From Thermaerobacter sp. FW80 (lineage in GTDB: Bacteria; Bacillota; Sulfobacillia; Thermaerobacterales; Thermaerobacteraceae): DNA of 64,000 nt. Shown one piece after another: positions 17,507-31,104 of the stretch. The DNA lies in NCBI RefSeq assembly GCF_004634385.1, contig NZ_CP037895.1, positions 843,245 to 907,244 on the forward strand, written 5' to 3'. The notes under the pieces are model-generated. The model saw nothing but the letters and a program-made list of their open reading frames with translations. It had not been told where the DNA came from and ran no database searches. The stretch's first letter is position 1, and each line of letters starts with the position of its first letter. The position numbers and the translations under genes were made by a program.

Positions 17507-17953
17507 GTGTTCCTGCACATTGGTTCCGACGTGATCCTGCCCTACCGGGAGATCGTGGTCATCCTCGACGCCCAGCTGCTGCGGCAGTCCGCCGCGGTCC
17601 GGGACCTGGTGGCCCTGGCCCAGGTGGGCCGGCGGGTCGTCGACCTCGCCCAGGGTCAACCGCGCTCCATCGTGGTGGCCGATCGGGGCGTCTACCTCTC
17701 GCCCATCTCGGTGCTGACCCTGCGGCGCCGGGGCAGCCTGCGGCTCGAGGAGCAGGTGGGCGGTACGGAGCCCGCGGGCGCGGAGGGCGAGGGGTCGGCC
17801 GGGCGCGCGGCGCCGGCCCTGGCGCCGCGGCGCCGCCCCCGCAAGGGGCGGGGGACGCGGGGCGCCGGTGCCCGGCGGGCCGGCATGCCGGCGTCGGACG
17901 GGCCCGGCCCGGGACGGGTGCGCGGGTCGGAAGCGCCGCGAGGGCGGGACTGA
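17507..17953 (+). CDS. remB: Extracellular matrix regulator RemB (DUF370-like, YaaB)
   Basis: The first 80 residues (MFLHIGSDVILPYREIVVIL ... PRSIVVADRGVYLSPISVLTL) match the RemB/YaaB family, which lies between recF and gyrB in Bacillus and relates to the RemA biofilm DNA-binding protein. I chose GTG 17507 because AGGTGGGGGG lies 6 bp upstream and family members start with this FLHIG sequence; the ATGs at 17462 and 17477 give an atypical leader. The C-terminal 65 residues are Arg/Gly/Pro-rich, nearly doubling the usual length of about 85. Confidence 0.85.
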   Translation: MFLHIGSDVILPYREIVVILDAQLLRQSAAVRDLVALAQVGRRVVDLAQGQPRSIVVADRGVYLSPISVLTLRRRGSLRLEEQVGGTEPAGAEGEGSAGRAAPALAPRRRPRKGRGTRGAGARRAGMPASDGPGPGRVRGSEAPRGRD

Positions 17954-17962
17954 GGCCGCTTC

Positions 17963-17971
17963 TGGTATAAT
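17963..17971 (+). promoter_or_regulatory. gyrB extended -10 promoter
   Basis: TGGTATAAT fits an extended -10 (TGnTATAAT), 98 bp upstream of the gyrB start. No good -35 is visible, which extended -10 promoters tolerate. Confidence 0.6.
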
Positions 17972-18056
17972 CTACGCCGTGTCTGACGGGTTCTCCCGGG
18001 GCGCGCGTCGCGGCGGCGCCGGGAGGCCGGGTTCGTCCAGATCCCACCCGCGATGA

Positions 18057-19976
<1,920 letters not shown>

Positions 19977-19994
19977 GCCGCCGACCCCGCCGAG

Positions 19995-20086
19995 CCGGTT
20001 CGTCCGCAGCCCGAGGGCCGCGGGGGTGCGGCGGCGTCGCCAGCCCCTGACGGCCTCGGGCCGTCGACGGTCCGGGGACGAACCGG
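19995..20086. repeat. 92-bp inverted-repeat unit between gyrB and gyrA
   Basis: The unit starts 18 bp after the gyrB stop. Its ends are the 11-bp word in opposite orientations, CCGGTTCGTCC (19995-20005) and GGACGAACCGG (20076-20086). The interior contains CCCGAGGGCCG and CGGCCTCGGG, which pair with a one-base bulge, so the whole segment can fold. Its size and position after a stop codon resemble the unit at 13299-13392, but the orientation of the end words is reversed. Confidence 0.75.
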
Positions 20087-20212
20087 CACGGCCGCGAGGA
20101 GCGGCGTGGCCGCGCCCGGGAACGCATCGCGGGTGCCACGCCCGTCGGCGAGGCCGACCCCGTCCCGGTCGCGGCGCGGGCGTCGCCGCTGTGGAGGACG
20201 AGGAGCGACGCG

Positions 20213-22645
<2,433 letters not shown>

Positions 22646-22953
22646 CGGGGCGTCGCCTGCGTCGCGGGCTTCGGGTCACGGGTCGCGGGGCGGCGCCGGC
22701 GGCCGTAGGGGCGCGGCCGGCGGCCGTCCGCCACGGCGGCGGTCCCGGGCCGCGGCGGGCGCGGTGCGGTGAACCGTCGCCGCTCGCCGCCCGCGACGGC
22801 GCCCCGCCGTCGCGCGCCGCCGGAGCGGGCTTGGCGCCCGCGCCGTGCTTGCCTTGGCGCCGGACCGGGCCGAGGCGGCCCCCGAGAACAGGTCGCCACC
22901 GCCATCGGGACGAACCGGCCGACGAGAGACCCAGCGGGGGAGGCCCACGCGCC
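22646..22953. other. 308-bp intergenic gap after gyrA
   Basis: GC-rich sequence without a convincing gene. It contains an exact GGACGAACCGG word at 22908-22918, 36 bp upstream of the next start. A GCCGCC-type hairpin-rich stretch at 22690-22790 shows no T-run. Confidence 0.5.
22908..22918 (+). repeat. GGACGAACCGG word upstream of the AIR-synthase-family gene
   Basis: Exact copy in the untranslated leader, 22 bp before the Shine-Dalgarno sequence. Confidence 0.8.
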
Positions 22954-25543
<2,590 letters not shown>

Positions 25544-25558
25544 TGGCGCCGTGGCCCG

Positions 25559-25567
25559 TGATACAAT
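25559..25567 (+). promoter_or_regulatory. tRNA-Ser(TGA) extended -10 promoter
   Basis: TGATACAAT (TGn-TACAAT) lies 27 bp upstream of the mature tRNA 5' end. Confidence 0.5.
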
Positions 25568-25594
25568 CCAAGGTGCCGCAGCGTCGCGGTGCGT

Positions 25595-25681
25595 GGAAGG
25601 GTGGCGGAGTGGTTGAACGCGGCGGTCTTGAAAACCGCAGTGGGCGCACGCCCACCGTGGGTTCGAATCCCACCCCTTCCG
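25595..25681 (+). tRNA. tRNA-Ser(TGA)
   Basis: Cloverleaf with acceptor GGAAGGG/CCCTTCC, anticodon loop CTTGAAA (anticodon TGA), a long variable arm typical of serine tRNAs and T-loop GTTCGAATC. CCA is not encoded. Confidence 0.96.
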
Positions 25682-25771
25682 CACGAGAGGGCCCGCGCCG
25701 CCTGGGCGGGGCGCCGCCGGTCCGGGCGCGTGGGCTGGGGGTTGCTGGCCCCGCGCCGCGCCGATGCGCGG

Positions 25772-26041
25772 TCACAGGCGGGTGCCGATCAGAATCAGCG
25801 CGACGCCGGCGAGGATCAGCGCCAGCTTCAGGGGCGGCATGGCACCCGCCGCGCCGGCGAGCCCGATGGCCGTCGCAAGCACCATGGCCAGGGGACCCAC
25901 GGCGGCCAGCAGGGCGTTGATCTCCAGCGCCCGGTCGACGCGGGCGACCCGCCAGATGAGCAAGGCGGCCAGCACCTCGAGGCAGCCGGATACCAACCGG
26001 GTGAGGGCCATGCCGGTCGCATAGGGGTCGTTGTGGGCCAC
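25772..26041 (-). CDS. yqhV: YqhV family membrane protein (DUF2619)
   Basis: The 89-aa protein has two or three hydrophobic segments: LVSGCLEVLAALLIWRV, then INALLAAVGPLAMVLATAIGLAG, then LKLALILAGVALILIGTRL at the end. This matches DUF2619/YqhV, a small sporulation-linked membrane protein of unknown role in Firmicutes. I chose GTG 26041 because GGAGGGG lies 6 bp upstream; ATG 26092 would add a polar leader. It is transcribed against its tRNA neighbours. Confidence 0.75.
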   Translation of the reverse strand: MAHNDPYATGMALTRLVSGCLEVLAALLIWRVARVDRALEINALLAAVGPLAMVLATAIGLAGAAGAMPPLKLALILAGVALILIGTRL

Positions 26042-26231
26042 GGGCGTCCCCTCCGTTCCGTCACCACCGTACGCCGCGACACCGGCGGGCATGATGGCCG
26101 GGCGCGGCGCGGTCCCCGGGCGCGGTGCGGCGACATCGGCCGCGCGTGGCGGCGCGAGGGGCTGGCCGGCGCGGGCGCCGCCCTCGGCTTGCGCGGGTCG
26201 CGGCCCTGTGCTAAGATTGGGGCTGTCGCCG

Positions 26232-26323
26232 GGAAGGGTGCCTGAGAGGTCGAAAGGAGCCGCCTGCTAAGCGGTTGAGGGGCCTTTAAAGCCCCTCCGA
26301 GGGTTCGAATCCCTCCCCTTCCG
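26232..26323 (+). tRNA. tRNA-Ser(GCT)
   Basis: Acceptor GGAAGGG/CCCTTCC, anticodon loop CTGCTAA (anticodon GCT), and a long variable arm (GGGGCCTTTAAAGCCCC). CCA is not encoded. A TAAGAT -10-like box lies about 15 bp upstream. Confidence 0.95.
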
Positions 26324-26344
26324 CTGCGCGAGCGAATCTTGTGT

Positions 26345-26419
26345 GCGCCGTTAGCTCAGCCCGGATAGAGCGGCTGACTACGGATCAGCAGGTCGGGGGT
26401 TCAAATCCTCCACGGCGCA
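26345..26419 (+). tRNA. tRNA-Arg(ACG), integration target
   Basis: Acceptor GCGCCGT/ACGGCGC, D-arm AGCTCAGCCCGGATAGAGC, anticodon loop with ACG, T-arm GGGGGTTCAAATCCTCC. From the anticodon loop to just past its 3' end it doubles as attL: the identical 45 bp recurs at 37024-37068, and the tRNA stays complete here. Confidence 0.95.
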
Positions 26420-26421
26420 CA
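26377..26421. repeat. attL: attL, 45-bp direct repeat
   Basis: Identical to 37024-37068, and covering the 3' half of tRNA-Arg. It marks the left boundary of the integrated element. Confidence 0.95.
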
Positions 26422-26448
26422 AGACGGCTGGCCGATGGAGGCGCGCCG

Positions 26449-26469
26449 GTCAGCCAAAAGTCAGCCAAA
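26449..26469. repeat. Left arm-type integrase sites (paired GTCAGCCAAA)
   Basis: GTCAGCCAAA occurs at 26449-26458 and again at 26460-26469. The same pair occurs near attR at 36888-36909, which fits arm-type binding sites for the tyrosine integrase. Confidence 0.7.
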
Positions 26470-26470
26470 C

Positions 26471-26504
26471 GAATTGGGACCGGGTGGCGGCCCGGTCCCA
26501 ATTC
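26471..26504. terminator. Perfect 14-bp hairpin at the integrase end
   Basis: GAATTGGGACCGGG (26471-26484) pairs fully with CCCGGTCCCAATTC (26491-26504) around a 6-nt loop. It lies 82 bp beyond the integrase stop and probably ends that transcript, though no long U-tract follows. Confidence 0.5.
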
Positions 26505-26585
26505 ATACAACCCTACTCGGTTGGCGTGGCGGCCGTCTGGTGATCCTCCGGGCGGCCGCGTGTTTGTACTGCCCCGCTCGTGGAT

Positions 26586-27749
26586 TCAACCCGCACCGGC
26601 AAACCCTCCTGCGAGTAGGTCTTCCACTCGGGCCGCGGCGGTGGCTAGGAAGTTTGCGTCTACGTGCATGTAGATGTCGGCCGTCGTGCTGATGCTGGCG
26701 TGCCCAAGGACACTCTGGACAACCTTCATCGGAATGCCGGCCTGGAGCATCAGGGTGGCGCAGGTGTGCCGCAGGGCGTGGAATGGGATTGGCGCCAGAC
26801 CGGCGCGCTCCAGGACCGGCTTAAAGTGGCGCCGGACCAGGTTCTCGGGGCGCACTGGCGTACCAACGGCCGTGGTGAACACCAGCGCCCCGTAGTCATT
26901 GCACCATGCGGACCCCACCAGAAGGCGTTCCTGCGCCTGGCGGGCGCGGTGGCGGCGCAGGGCGTCGACCGCCACCGGCGGCAAGGGAACCTGACGGCCG
27001 CGCCCCGTCTTGGTCTGGGCCAGGACGAACCGCTTGCCGGCGCGGTCCCACTGCAACTGCCGCTGGACCGTCAGGGTGGCTGCGTCGAAGTCGACATCTT
27101 CCCACCGAAGGCCTAGCAGCTCGCCCTGGCGTAAGCCGCAGGTCACGGCCAGCACGAACAGAGCGTGGAACCGATCTTCTCGGGCCGCTGCCAGGAATCG
27201 GGCGGCTTGCGCCGGCGTCAGTGCTTGCATTTCCTTGCGCTCGACCTTCGGGGCTTCAACGACATCGCAAGGGTTGCGGGTGAGGATTCCGAACTTGACC
27301 GCTCGCCCTAGGGCCGCGTTGAGAACCGTAAAGATGTACCGGACGGTGCGCGGAGAAAGGCCGGCGGCTAGCTTACGGTCCAGCAGGTCCTGCACGTGGG
27401 CCGGCGTCAAGCGCTCCAGCTTGATCCGGCCAATTTCGGGGGACAGGTGGTGGCGCACGATGTAGCTGTAGCTTTCCAGGGTGCGCGGCCGCAGGCCATG
27501 CTTGACGCTATCGAGCCACGTCGCCAGGTAGTCGCCCGTTGTCACCGATGCGCCCGCGGCTAGGCGCCCGGCGCGCAGGTCAGCCAGCAGCTCTTGCAGG
27601 GCCTTCTTAGCCTCCGCCCTGGTCCTGCACACCCGCGTTTTGCGACGCCTGCGGCCATCGCCGGTGTAGACTGTGACCGCCGCTACCCACTTGTTGTCGG
27701 ACTTGCGCTGGTAGATGCTACCCTCGTTATGCCCGCGCCGCTTCGGCAT
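26586..27749 (-). CDS. int: Tyrosine-type site-specific integrase
   Basis: The 387-aa protein starts MPKRRGHNEGSIYQRKSDNK, an AP2-like arm-binding N-terminus. A SAM-like core-binding domain follows (DYLATWLDSVKHGLRPRTLE), then the catalytic domain with the Arg of TCGLRQGELLGLRWEDV, HALRHTCATLML (HxxR), and GHASISTTADIYMH ending in the nucleophilic tyrosine. It would catalyse integration into the tRNA-Arg gene that lies next to it. ATG 27749 is preferred to the frame start at 27821. Its start overlaps the end of the upstream small gene by 23 bp, so the pair forms an operon reading toward attL. Confidence 0.95.
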   Translation of the reverse strand: MPKRRGHNEGSIYQRKSDNKWVAAVTVYTGDGRRRRKTRVCRTRAEAKKALQELLADLRAGRLAAGASVTTGDYLATWLDSVKHGLRPRTLESYSYIVRHHLSPEIGRIKLERLTPAHVQDLLDRKLAAGLSPRTVRYIFTVLNAALGRAVKFGILTRNPCDVVEAPKVERKEMQALTPAQAARFLAAAREDRFHALFVLAVTCGLRQGELLGLRWEDVDFDAATLTVQRQLQWDRAGKRFVLAQTKTGRGRQVPLPPVAVDALRRHRARQAQERLLVGSAWCNDYGALVFTTAVGTPVRPENLVRRHFKPVLERAGLAPIPFHALRHTCATLMLQAGIPMKVVQSVLGHASISTTADIYMHVDANFLATAAARVEDLLAGGFAGAG

Positions 27750-28002
27750 GACGATCACCGTGCCGCTCGAAGTAGGCCATCGCGTACCGGGCCACTGCCT
27801 CAGCCTCTTCGCGACTCTCACAGAGGGCCACGGGGTAGGCCCGCAAATCCTGGCTGATGGCTATCACGCCGAACTGCCCATCGTCACGCAGCCGACTGTT
27901 CGCCGACCCTTCGGGCGTAAACCAAAAGTAGACCTCTCTTACCTGACCAGCCTCCCGCCGGATTTCCTCCAGGCGCGCGTCCAGGGAGGACGTGTCGAGC
28001 AC
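27727..28002 (-). CDS. Small acidic protein of unknown function in the integrase operon
   Basis: The 91-aa protein (MLDTSSLDARLEEIRREAGQ at the start, VYFWFTPEGSANSRLRDDGQ in the middle, then FGVIAISQDLRAYPVALCES) matches no family I recognise. GTG 28002 has a strong AAGGAGGGA 6 bp upstream. Translation is probably coupled to the integrase by the 23-bp overlap. The many charged residues and absence of membrane segments point to a soluble protein; it might adjust integrase activity, but nothing in the sequence proves that. Confidence 0.75.
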   Translation of the reverse strand: MLDTSSLDARLEEIRREAGQVREVYFWFTPEGSANSRLRDDGQFGVIAISQDLRAYPVALCESREEAEAVARYAMAYFERHGDRHAEAARA

Positions 28003-28026
28003 GGTTCATCCCTCCTTGTGGCAGAC

Positions 28027-28054
28027 TTGACAGGACTTGCGAGGCCATTATAAT
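28027..28054 (+). promoter_or_regulatory. Consensus promoter of the satellite regulator gene
   Basis: TTGACA (28027-28032) and TATAAT (28049-28054) are both perfect, spaced by 16 bp. It lies in the divergent gap between the integrase operon and the MerR-like gene, with an operator-like word 9 bp after the -10. Confidence 0.85.
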
Positions 28055-28063
28055 ACCAAGTGG

Positions 28064-28077
28064 TTAGCAGTGCAATG
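28064..28077 (+). promoter_or_regulatory. Operator candidate O1
   Basis: TTAGCAGTGCAATG lies at about +5 of the consensus promoter. Its exact inverted copy is at 28624-28637, beyond the regulator gene. Binding here would block transcription. Confidence 0.6.
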
Positions 28078-28089
28078 GGAGGCGTGGCG

Positions 28090-28611
28090 ATGAGCCCTGA
28101 CGAGCTGATTGCGCGTGCTAGGAAACTCGGCGCCACCATCGGGCGCTCGACGCTGAACCTGTGGAAGCGGGAAGGGCTCGTCACCCCTCCCAAGGAAGGC
28201 AGTCTCGGGCGCGGCCGCGGGCGGTTCGCGGATTACCCGGAGGAAGCGCTTTGGGAGGCCGTAGCCGCCTGGGCTGCTCGGAATAAAGCGGGCCTGCGGA
28301 CAACGAACAAGCGAATCCGCGCCATTAGGGAAGAGTTGCTCGCGTGGTATGCGAGCGGCTTTGACTTCCGCAAGCTGAAGGTGCCATATGAGTTGCTGTT
28401 CCACGGCGTGGGTCAGCGATACCCCGTGGTAGTAGGTGATTCGCCGTTCTTTAACTGGCTGGTTGCGTACGAGAAGGCAAAGGCCGGCATACCGCTGGCG
28501 ATGCCCGTAGAACTGTCCATCGTGCGCGTGAGAGCCACAGGTGAGGTGAAGCTGGAGATAGCAGAGGCGTCAGGGGGCACGCCTGACGTGGTGGTTTTCA
28601 CCGAAGAGTAG
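28090..28611 (+). CDS. MerR-like helix-turn-helix regulator of the element
   Basis: The 173-aa protein begins with a winged-helix type DNA-binding region (MSPDELIARARKLGATIGRS, then TLNLWKREGLVTPPKEGS), reminiscent of MerR proteins, which share the REGLVxPP wing. The middle and C-terminal parts (RTTNKRIRAIREELLAWYAS ... VVVGDSPFFNWLVAYEKAKA) are not recognisable. ATG 28090 has GGGAGG 7 bp upstream. A consensus promoter and operator O1 lie upstream and inverted copy O2 lies after its stop, so autoregulation is likely. It faces away from the integrase operon, the usual place for the lysogeny switch of such elements. Confidence 0.72.
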   Translation: MSPDELIARARKLGATIGRSTLNLWKREGLVTPPKEGSLGRGRGRFADYPEEALWEAVAAWAARNKAGLRTTNKRIRAIREELLAWYASGFDFRKLKVPYELLFHGVGQRYPVVVGDSPFFNWLVAYEKAKAGIPLAMPVELSIVRVRATGEVKLEIAEASGGTPDVVVFTEE

Positions 28612-28623
28612 ACCTTTTTCTTG

Positions 28624-28637
28624 CATTGCACTGCTAA
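28624..28637 (-). promoter_or_regulatory. Operator candidate O2
   Basis: CATTGCACTGCTAA is the exact reverse complement of the word at 28064-28077. It lies between the regulator and the excisionase gene, where a regulator could control the early replication operon. Confidence 0.6.
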
Positions 28638-28667
28638 GTAGATAGCTGTGTAAAGGGGTGGTGCGCG

Positions 28668-28886
28668 GTGGCAAAGGAACGGATGCGGCTGGCCGATGCC
28701 CCTGACCTGATGGACCCACGCCACGTGATGGCCCTAACGGGGCTGAATCGCAACACCGTTTACACCTACCTGCGCGCGGGCGTGATTCCGAATGTCCGCG
28801 TGGGCCGTAGGTTCCTGATTCCCAAGGCTGCGTTCGTGCAGTGGCTGGAGAAGGGCGCGGCCCGTAACGGAGGCGATGCGGCGTGA
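28668..28886 (+). CDS. xis: Excisionase-family helix-turn-helix protein
   Basis: The 72-aa protein has the helix-turn-helix of excisionase-type proteins: LMDPRHVMALTGLNRNTVYT, then YLRAGVIPNVRVGRRFLIPK and AAFVQWLEKG. Such proteins bend DNA and direct integrase toward excision, or act as small regulators. GTG 28668 follows GGGGTGG. It overlaps the primase gene by 4 bp (GTGA), so it begins an operon with the replication genes. Confidence 0.8.
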   Translation: MAKERMRLADAPDLMDPRHVMALTGLNRNTVYTYLRAGVIPNVRVGRRFLIPKAAFVQWLEKGAARNGGDAA

Positions 28887-29833
28887 GGGCGGTAGCAACG
28901 GAGAACCGCCCGCTCGACGGCGGGCGGCAAGCCAAAAAGGACCGCAGGGGACTCTCTGGGTCGATTGTAACGCAAACCCAGCAGCACAACCAGATGCTGA
29001 GGGCGGCGCTGTATTACGCCACCCACTTCCGCTGGGCGGTGCTGCCCCTCCATTCCATCCGGGGCGGGCGCTGCACGTGCGGCGACACTGATTGCAAGAG
29101 CCCTGGCAAGCACCCACTCACCAAGCATGGCGTCCATGACGCCACCCGAGACGCCGACACAATCCGCCGCTGGTGGACCCGTTGGCCGTCGGCGAATGTT
29201 GGTATCGCCACGGGGCGCGCGAGCGGGTTCTGGGTATTGGACGTGGATCCGGACAAGGGCGGCAGTGAGGCCCTGCACGAGCTAGAGGCCAAACACGGGC
29301 GGTTACCCGATACGGTAGAGGCCATCACCGGCGGCGGTGGCCGCCACATCCTCTTCCGGTGGCCCGGGCGACCCGTCGCCAACAAGGTTGCGCTGGCCCC
29401 GGGGCTGGACGTGCGAGGCGACGGCGGATACATCGCTGCAGCCCCTTCCCGTCACGAAAGCGGCCGGCGGTACGCCTGGGAAGTGTCATCCCGCCCGGGT
29501 GAGGTACCTATGGCCGCTGCCCCCGCATGGCTGCTGGCCCTGGTCGACGACGGCGCGGCCCGGAATGGTAGCGCGGTGTCGGCGGAGGAATGGCGCAAGC
29601 TGGCGGCGTTCGGGGTGGCAGAGGGCGCCCGCAACAATACCATTGCCCGCTTCGCCGGCCACCTGTTGCGGCGGGGCGTGGACCCCTACGTGACAGCCCT
29701 CTTGATGTTGGCGCTGAACGAGGCCCGGTTTAAGCCGCCCCTGGATGCGGCAGAGGTCCTGCGGACGGTCAACAGCATTGCCAAAGCGGAGGCTCGCCGA
29801 CGCGGGCTGCTGCACAGGGGGCGGTCGGCATGA
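28883..29833 (+). CDS. PrimPol-family DNA primase/polymerase
   Basis: The 316-aa protein has the bifunctional primase/polymerase (AEP) fold. Two Cys pairs (GGRCTCGDTDCKSPGKHP, about residues 63-80) may hold zinc. Then come the catalytic DVDPDKGGSEAL (Asp-x-Asp) at about 114, AITGGGGRHILFRW (His) and LDVRGDGGYIAAAPSRHESG. The C-terminal part (LLRRGVDPYVTALLMLALNE) is a primase C-terminal helical domain. It can prime and copy DNA for element replication. It is coupled to the helicase by a 4-bp overlap (ATGA). Confidence 0.88.
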   Translation: MRAVATENRPLDGGRQAKKDRRGLSGSIVTQTQQHNQMLRAALYYATHFRWAVLPLHSIRGGRCTCGDTDCKSPGKHPLTKHGVHDATRDADTIRRWWTRWPSANVGIATGRASGFWVLDVDPDKGGSEALHELEAKHGRLPDTVEAITGGGGRHILFRWPGRPVANKVALAPGLDVRGDGGYIAAAPSRHESGRRYAWEVSSRPGEVPMAAAPAWLLALVDDGAARNGSAVSAEEWRKLAAFGVAEGARNNTIARFAGHLLRRGVDPYVTALLMLALNEARFKPPLDAAEVLRTVNSIAKAEARRRGLLHRGRSA

Positions 29834-31104
29834 ACGTGAACCTGGATGGGCTCGCGGCCCTGGTCCAAGGCAACGGTGCCCGTGTTGTCGAGCGGCGGCC
29901 GGCGGTTAAGCGGCTGGCCGACGTGGCGCCGGAGGAAGTCAAGTGGCTGTGGTATCCCTACGTCCCCTTGGGCAAGTTGACCATTTTGGAGGGCGACCCG
30001 GGGGTAGGTAAGACCTGGCTGGCCCTGCGGTTGGCGGCGGCCGTGTCTCGCGGCGAGCCGCTGCCAGGGCTTGACGGGGTGCCGCGTGAATGGCGTGAAC
30101 CCGCTAATGTGCTGTACCTGACGGCCGAGGATGGGCTCGGTGACACCCTGCGCCCCCGTCTGGACGCGGCAGGGGCGGACCCGGCCAGGGTGTTTGCCCT
30201 GACCGGCTGGCGGGGTACGGACGAGAAGGGGCGCGAACACGGCGGCACCGTCACCCTTCAGGACCTGGACGTGATCGAGGCCGCCCTGGCTGCGCACCGC
30301 CCCGCACTGGTGGTGGTCGACCCCATTCAGGCGTACGTGGGCGCCGGCGTGGACATTCACAGGGCGAACGAAGTGCGCGCCGTCCTGTCGGGGATGAGCG
30401 CTCTGGCGGAGCGGTACGGGTGCGCGGTGGTGCTGATCCGCCACCTTGCCAAGAGCACCACCGACCGCGCCATCTATCGCGGTCTGGGCTCCATCGACTT
30501 TGCCGCCGCAGTGCGCAGCATGCTGGTCGTTGCGCAGGACCCCAATGACGAAGAGGGGCGCCGGCGTATCGTTGCCCATTCGAAGGCGTCCTTGACCGAA
30601 AAAGGGCCGTCACTGGCGTTTAGCATCCGCGACGGGGCCTTCTTCTGGGAAGGCGTTTCCGACGTGGACGCGGAGGCGCTGCTGGCCCCGCGGGTTGAGA
30701 GCGACGGGGAGCCAAAGCTGCCCCGGGCCATCGAGTGGCTGCTGGAGGTTCTGGCCGAGGGGCCGGTGCCATCTCGTGAGATCGAAAAGCGCGCCGAGGT
30801 TGAGATCGGTGCCAGCAAGCGCACCCTGTGGCGCGCCGCCCGCCAGGTTGGCGTTCGCACCCGCAAGGTTGGCCGTACGTGGGTCTGGGAGCTGCTCGAA
30901 CGCCATGGCACAGATACTGGGCCAACTGTGCCAAACAATTCGCTGGCACAGTTGGCACATTTCGAAGAAACCCGCGCCACACAAGGGTTTTCCTCAACGG
31001 TCAAGTCCCGAACTGTCTGTAAAAGCGGTCTGGGTCATGCCACGGTGGCAGCGGGTGAAACCTCTTTCTGCGCCGCTCTTTGCCGTTGCCGCTCCTCGAT
31101 GTAG
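29830..31104 (+). CDS. RepA-like AAA+ replicative helicase, 3' end replaced by IS256 insertion
   Basis: The first 393 residues are native: an N-terminal LADVAPEEVKWLWYPYVPLG, Walker A EGDPGVGKTW (residues 54-63), NVLYLTAEDGLGDTLRPRL, Walker B ALVVVDPIQAYVG, and IRHLAKS(T)TDRAIYRGLGSI sensor region, as in RepA/RAD55-type hexameric helicases. A C-terminal winged-helix-like region (GPVPSREIEKRAEVEIGASK) follows. From base 31011 the frame enters the IS256 element and stops 31 codons later. The true 3' end is at 32413-32524. Joining 31010 to 32413 restores the frame. The core domains remain whole, so the truncated protein may still work. Confidence 0.82.
   Translation: MNVNLDGLAALVQGNGARVVERRPAVKRLADVAPEEVKWLWYPYVPLGKLTILEGDPGVGKTWLALRLAAAVSRGEPLPGLDGVPREWREPANVLYLTAEDGLGDTLRPRLDAAGADPARVFALTGWRGTDEKGREHGGTVTLQDLDVIEAALAAHRPALVVVDPIQAYVGAGVDIHRANEVRAVLSGMSALAERYGCAVVLIRHLAKSTTDRAIYRGLGSIDFAAAVRSMLVVAQDPNDEEGRRRIVAHSKASLTEKGPSLAFSIRDGAFFWEGVSDVDAEALLAPRVESDGEPKLPRAIEWLLEVLAEGPVPSREIEKRAEVEIGASKRTLWRAARQVGVRTRKVGRTWVWELLERHGTDTGPTVPNNSLAQLAHFEETRATQGFSSTVKSRTVCKSGLGHATVAAGETSFCAALCRCRSSM

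Noticed and set aside
27011-27033. GGACGAACCGC in the integrase as another repeat-word copy
   Set aside because: It differs at the last base and lies in a conserved catalytic-domain coding region of the foreign element, so chance is the better explanation.
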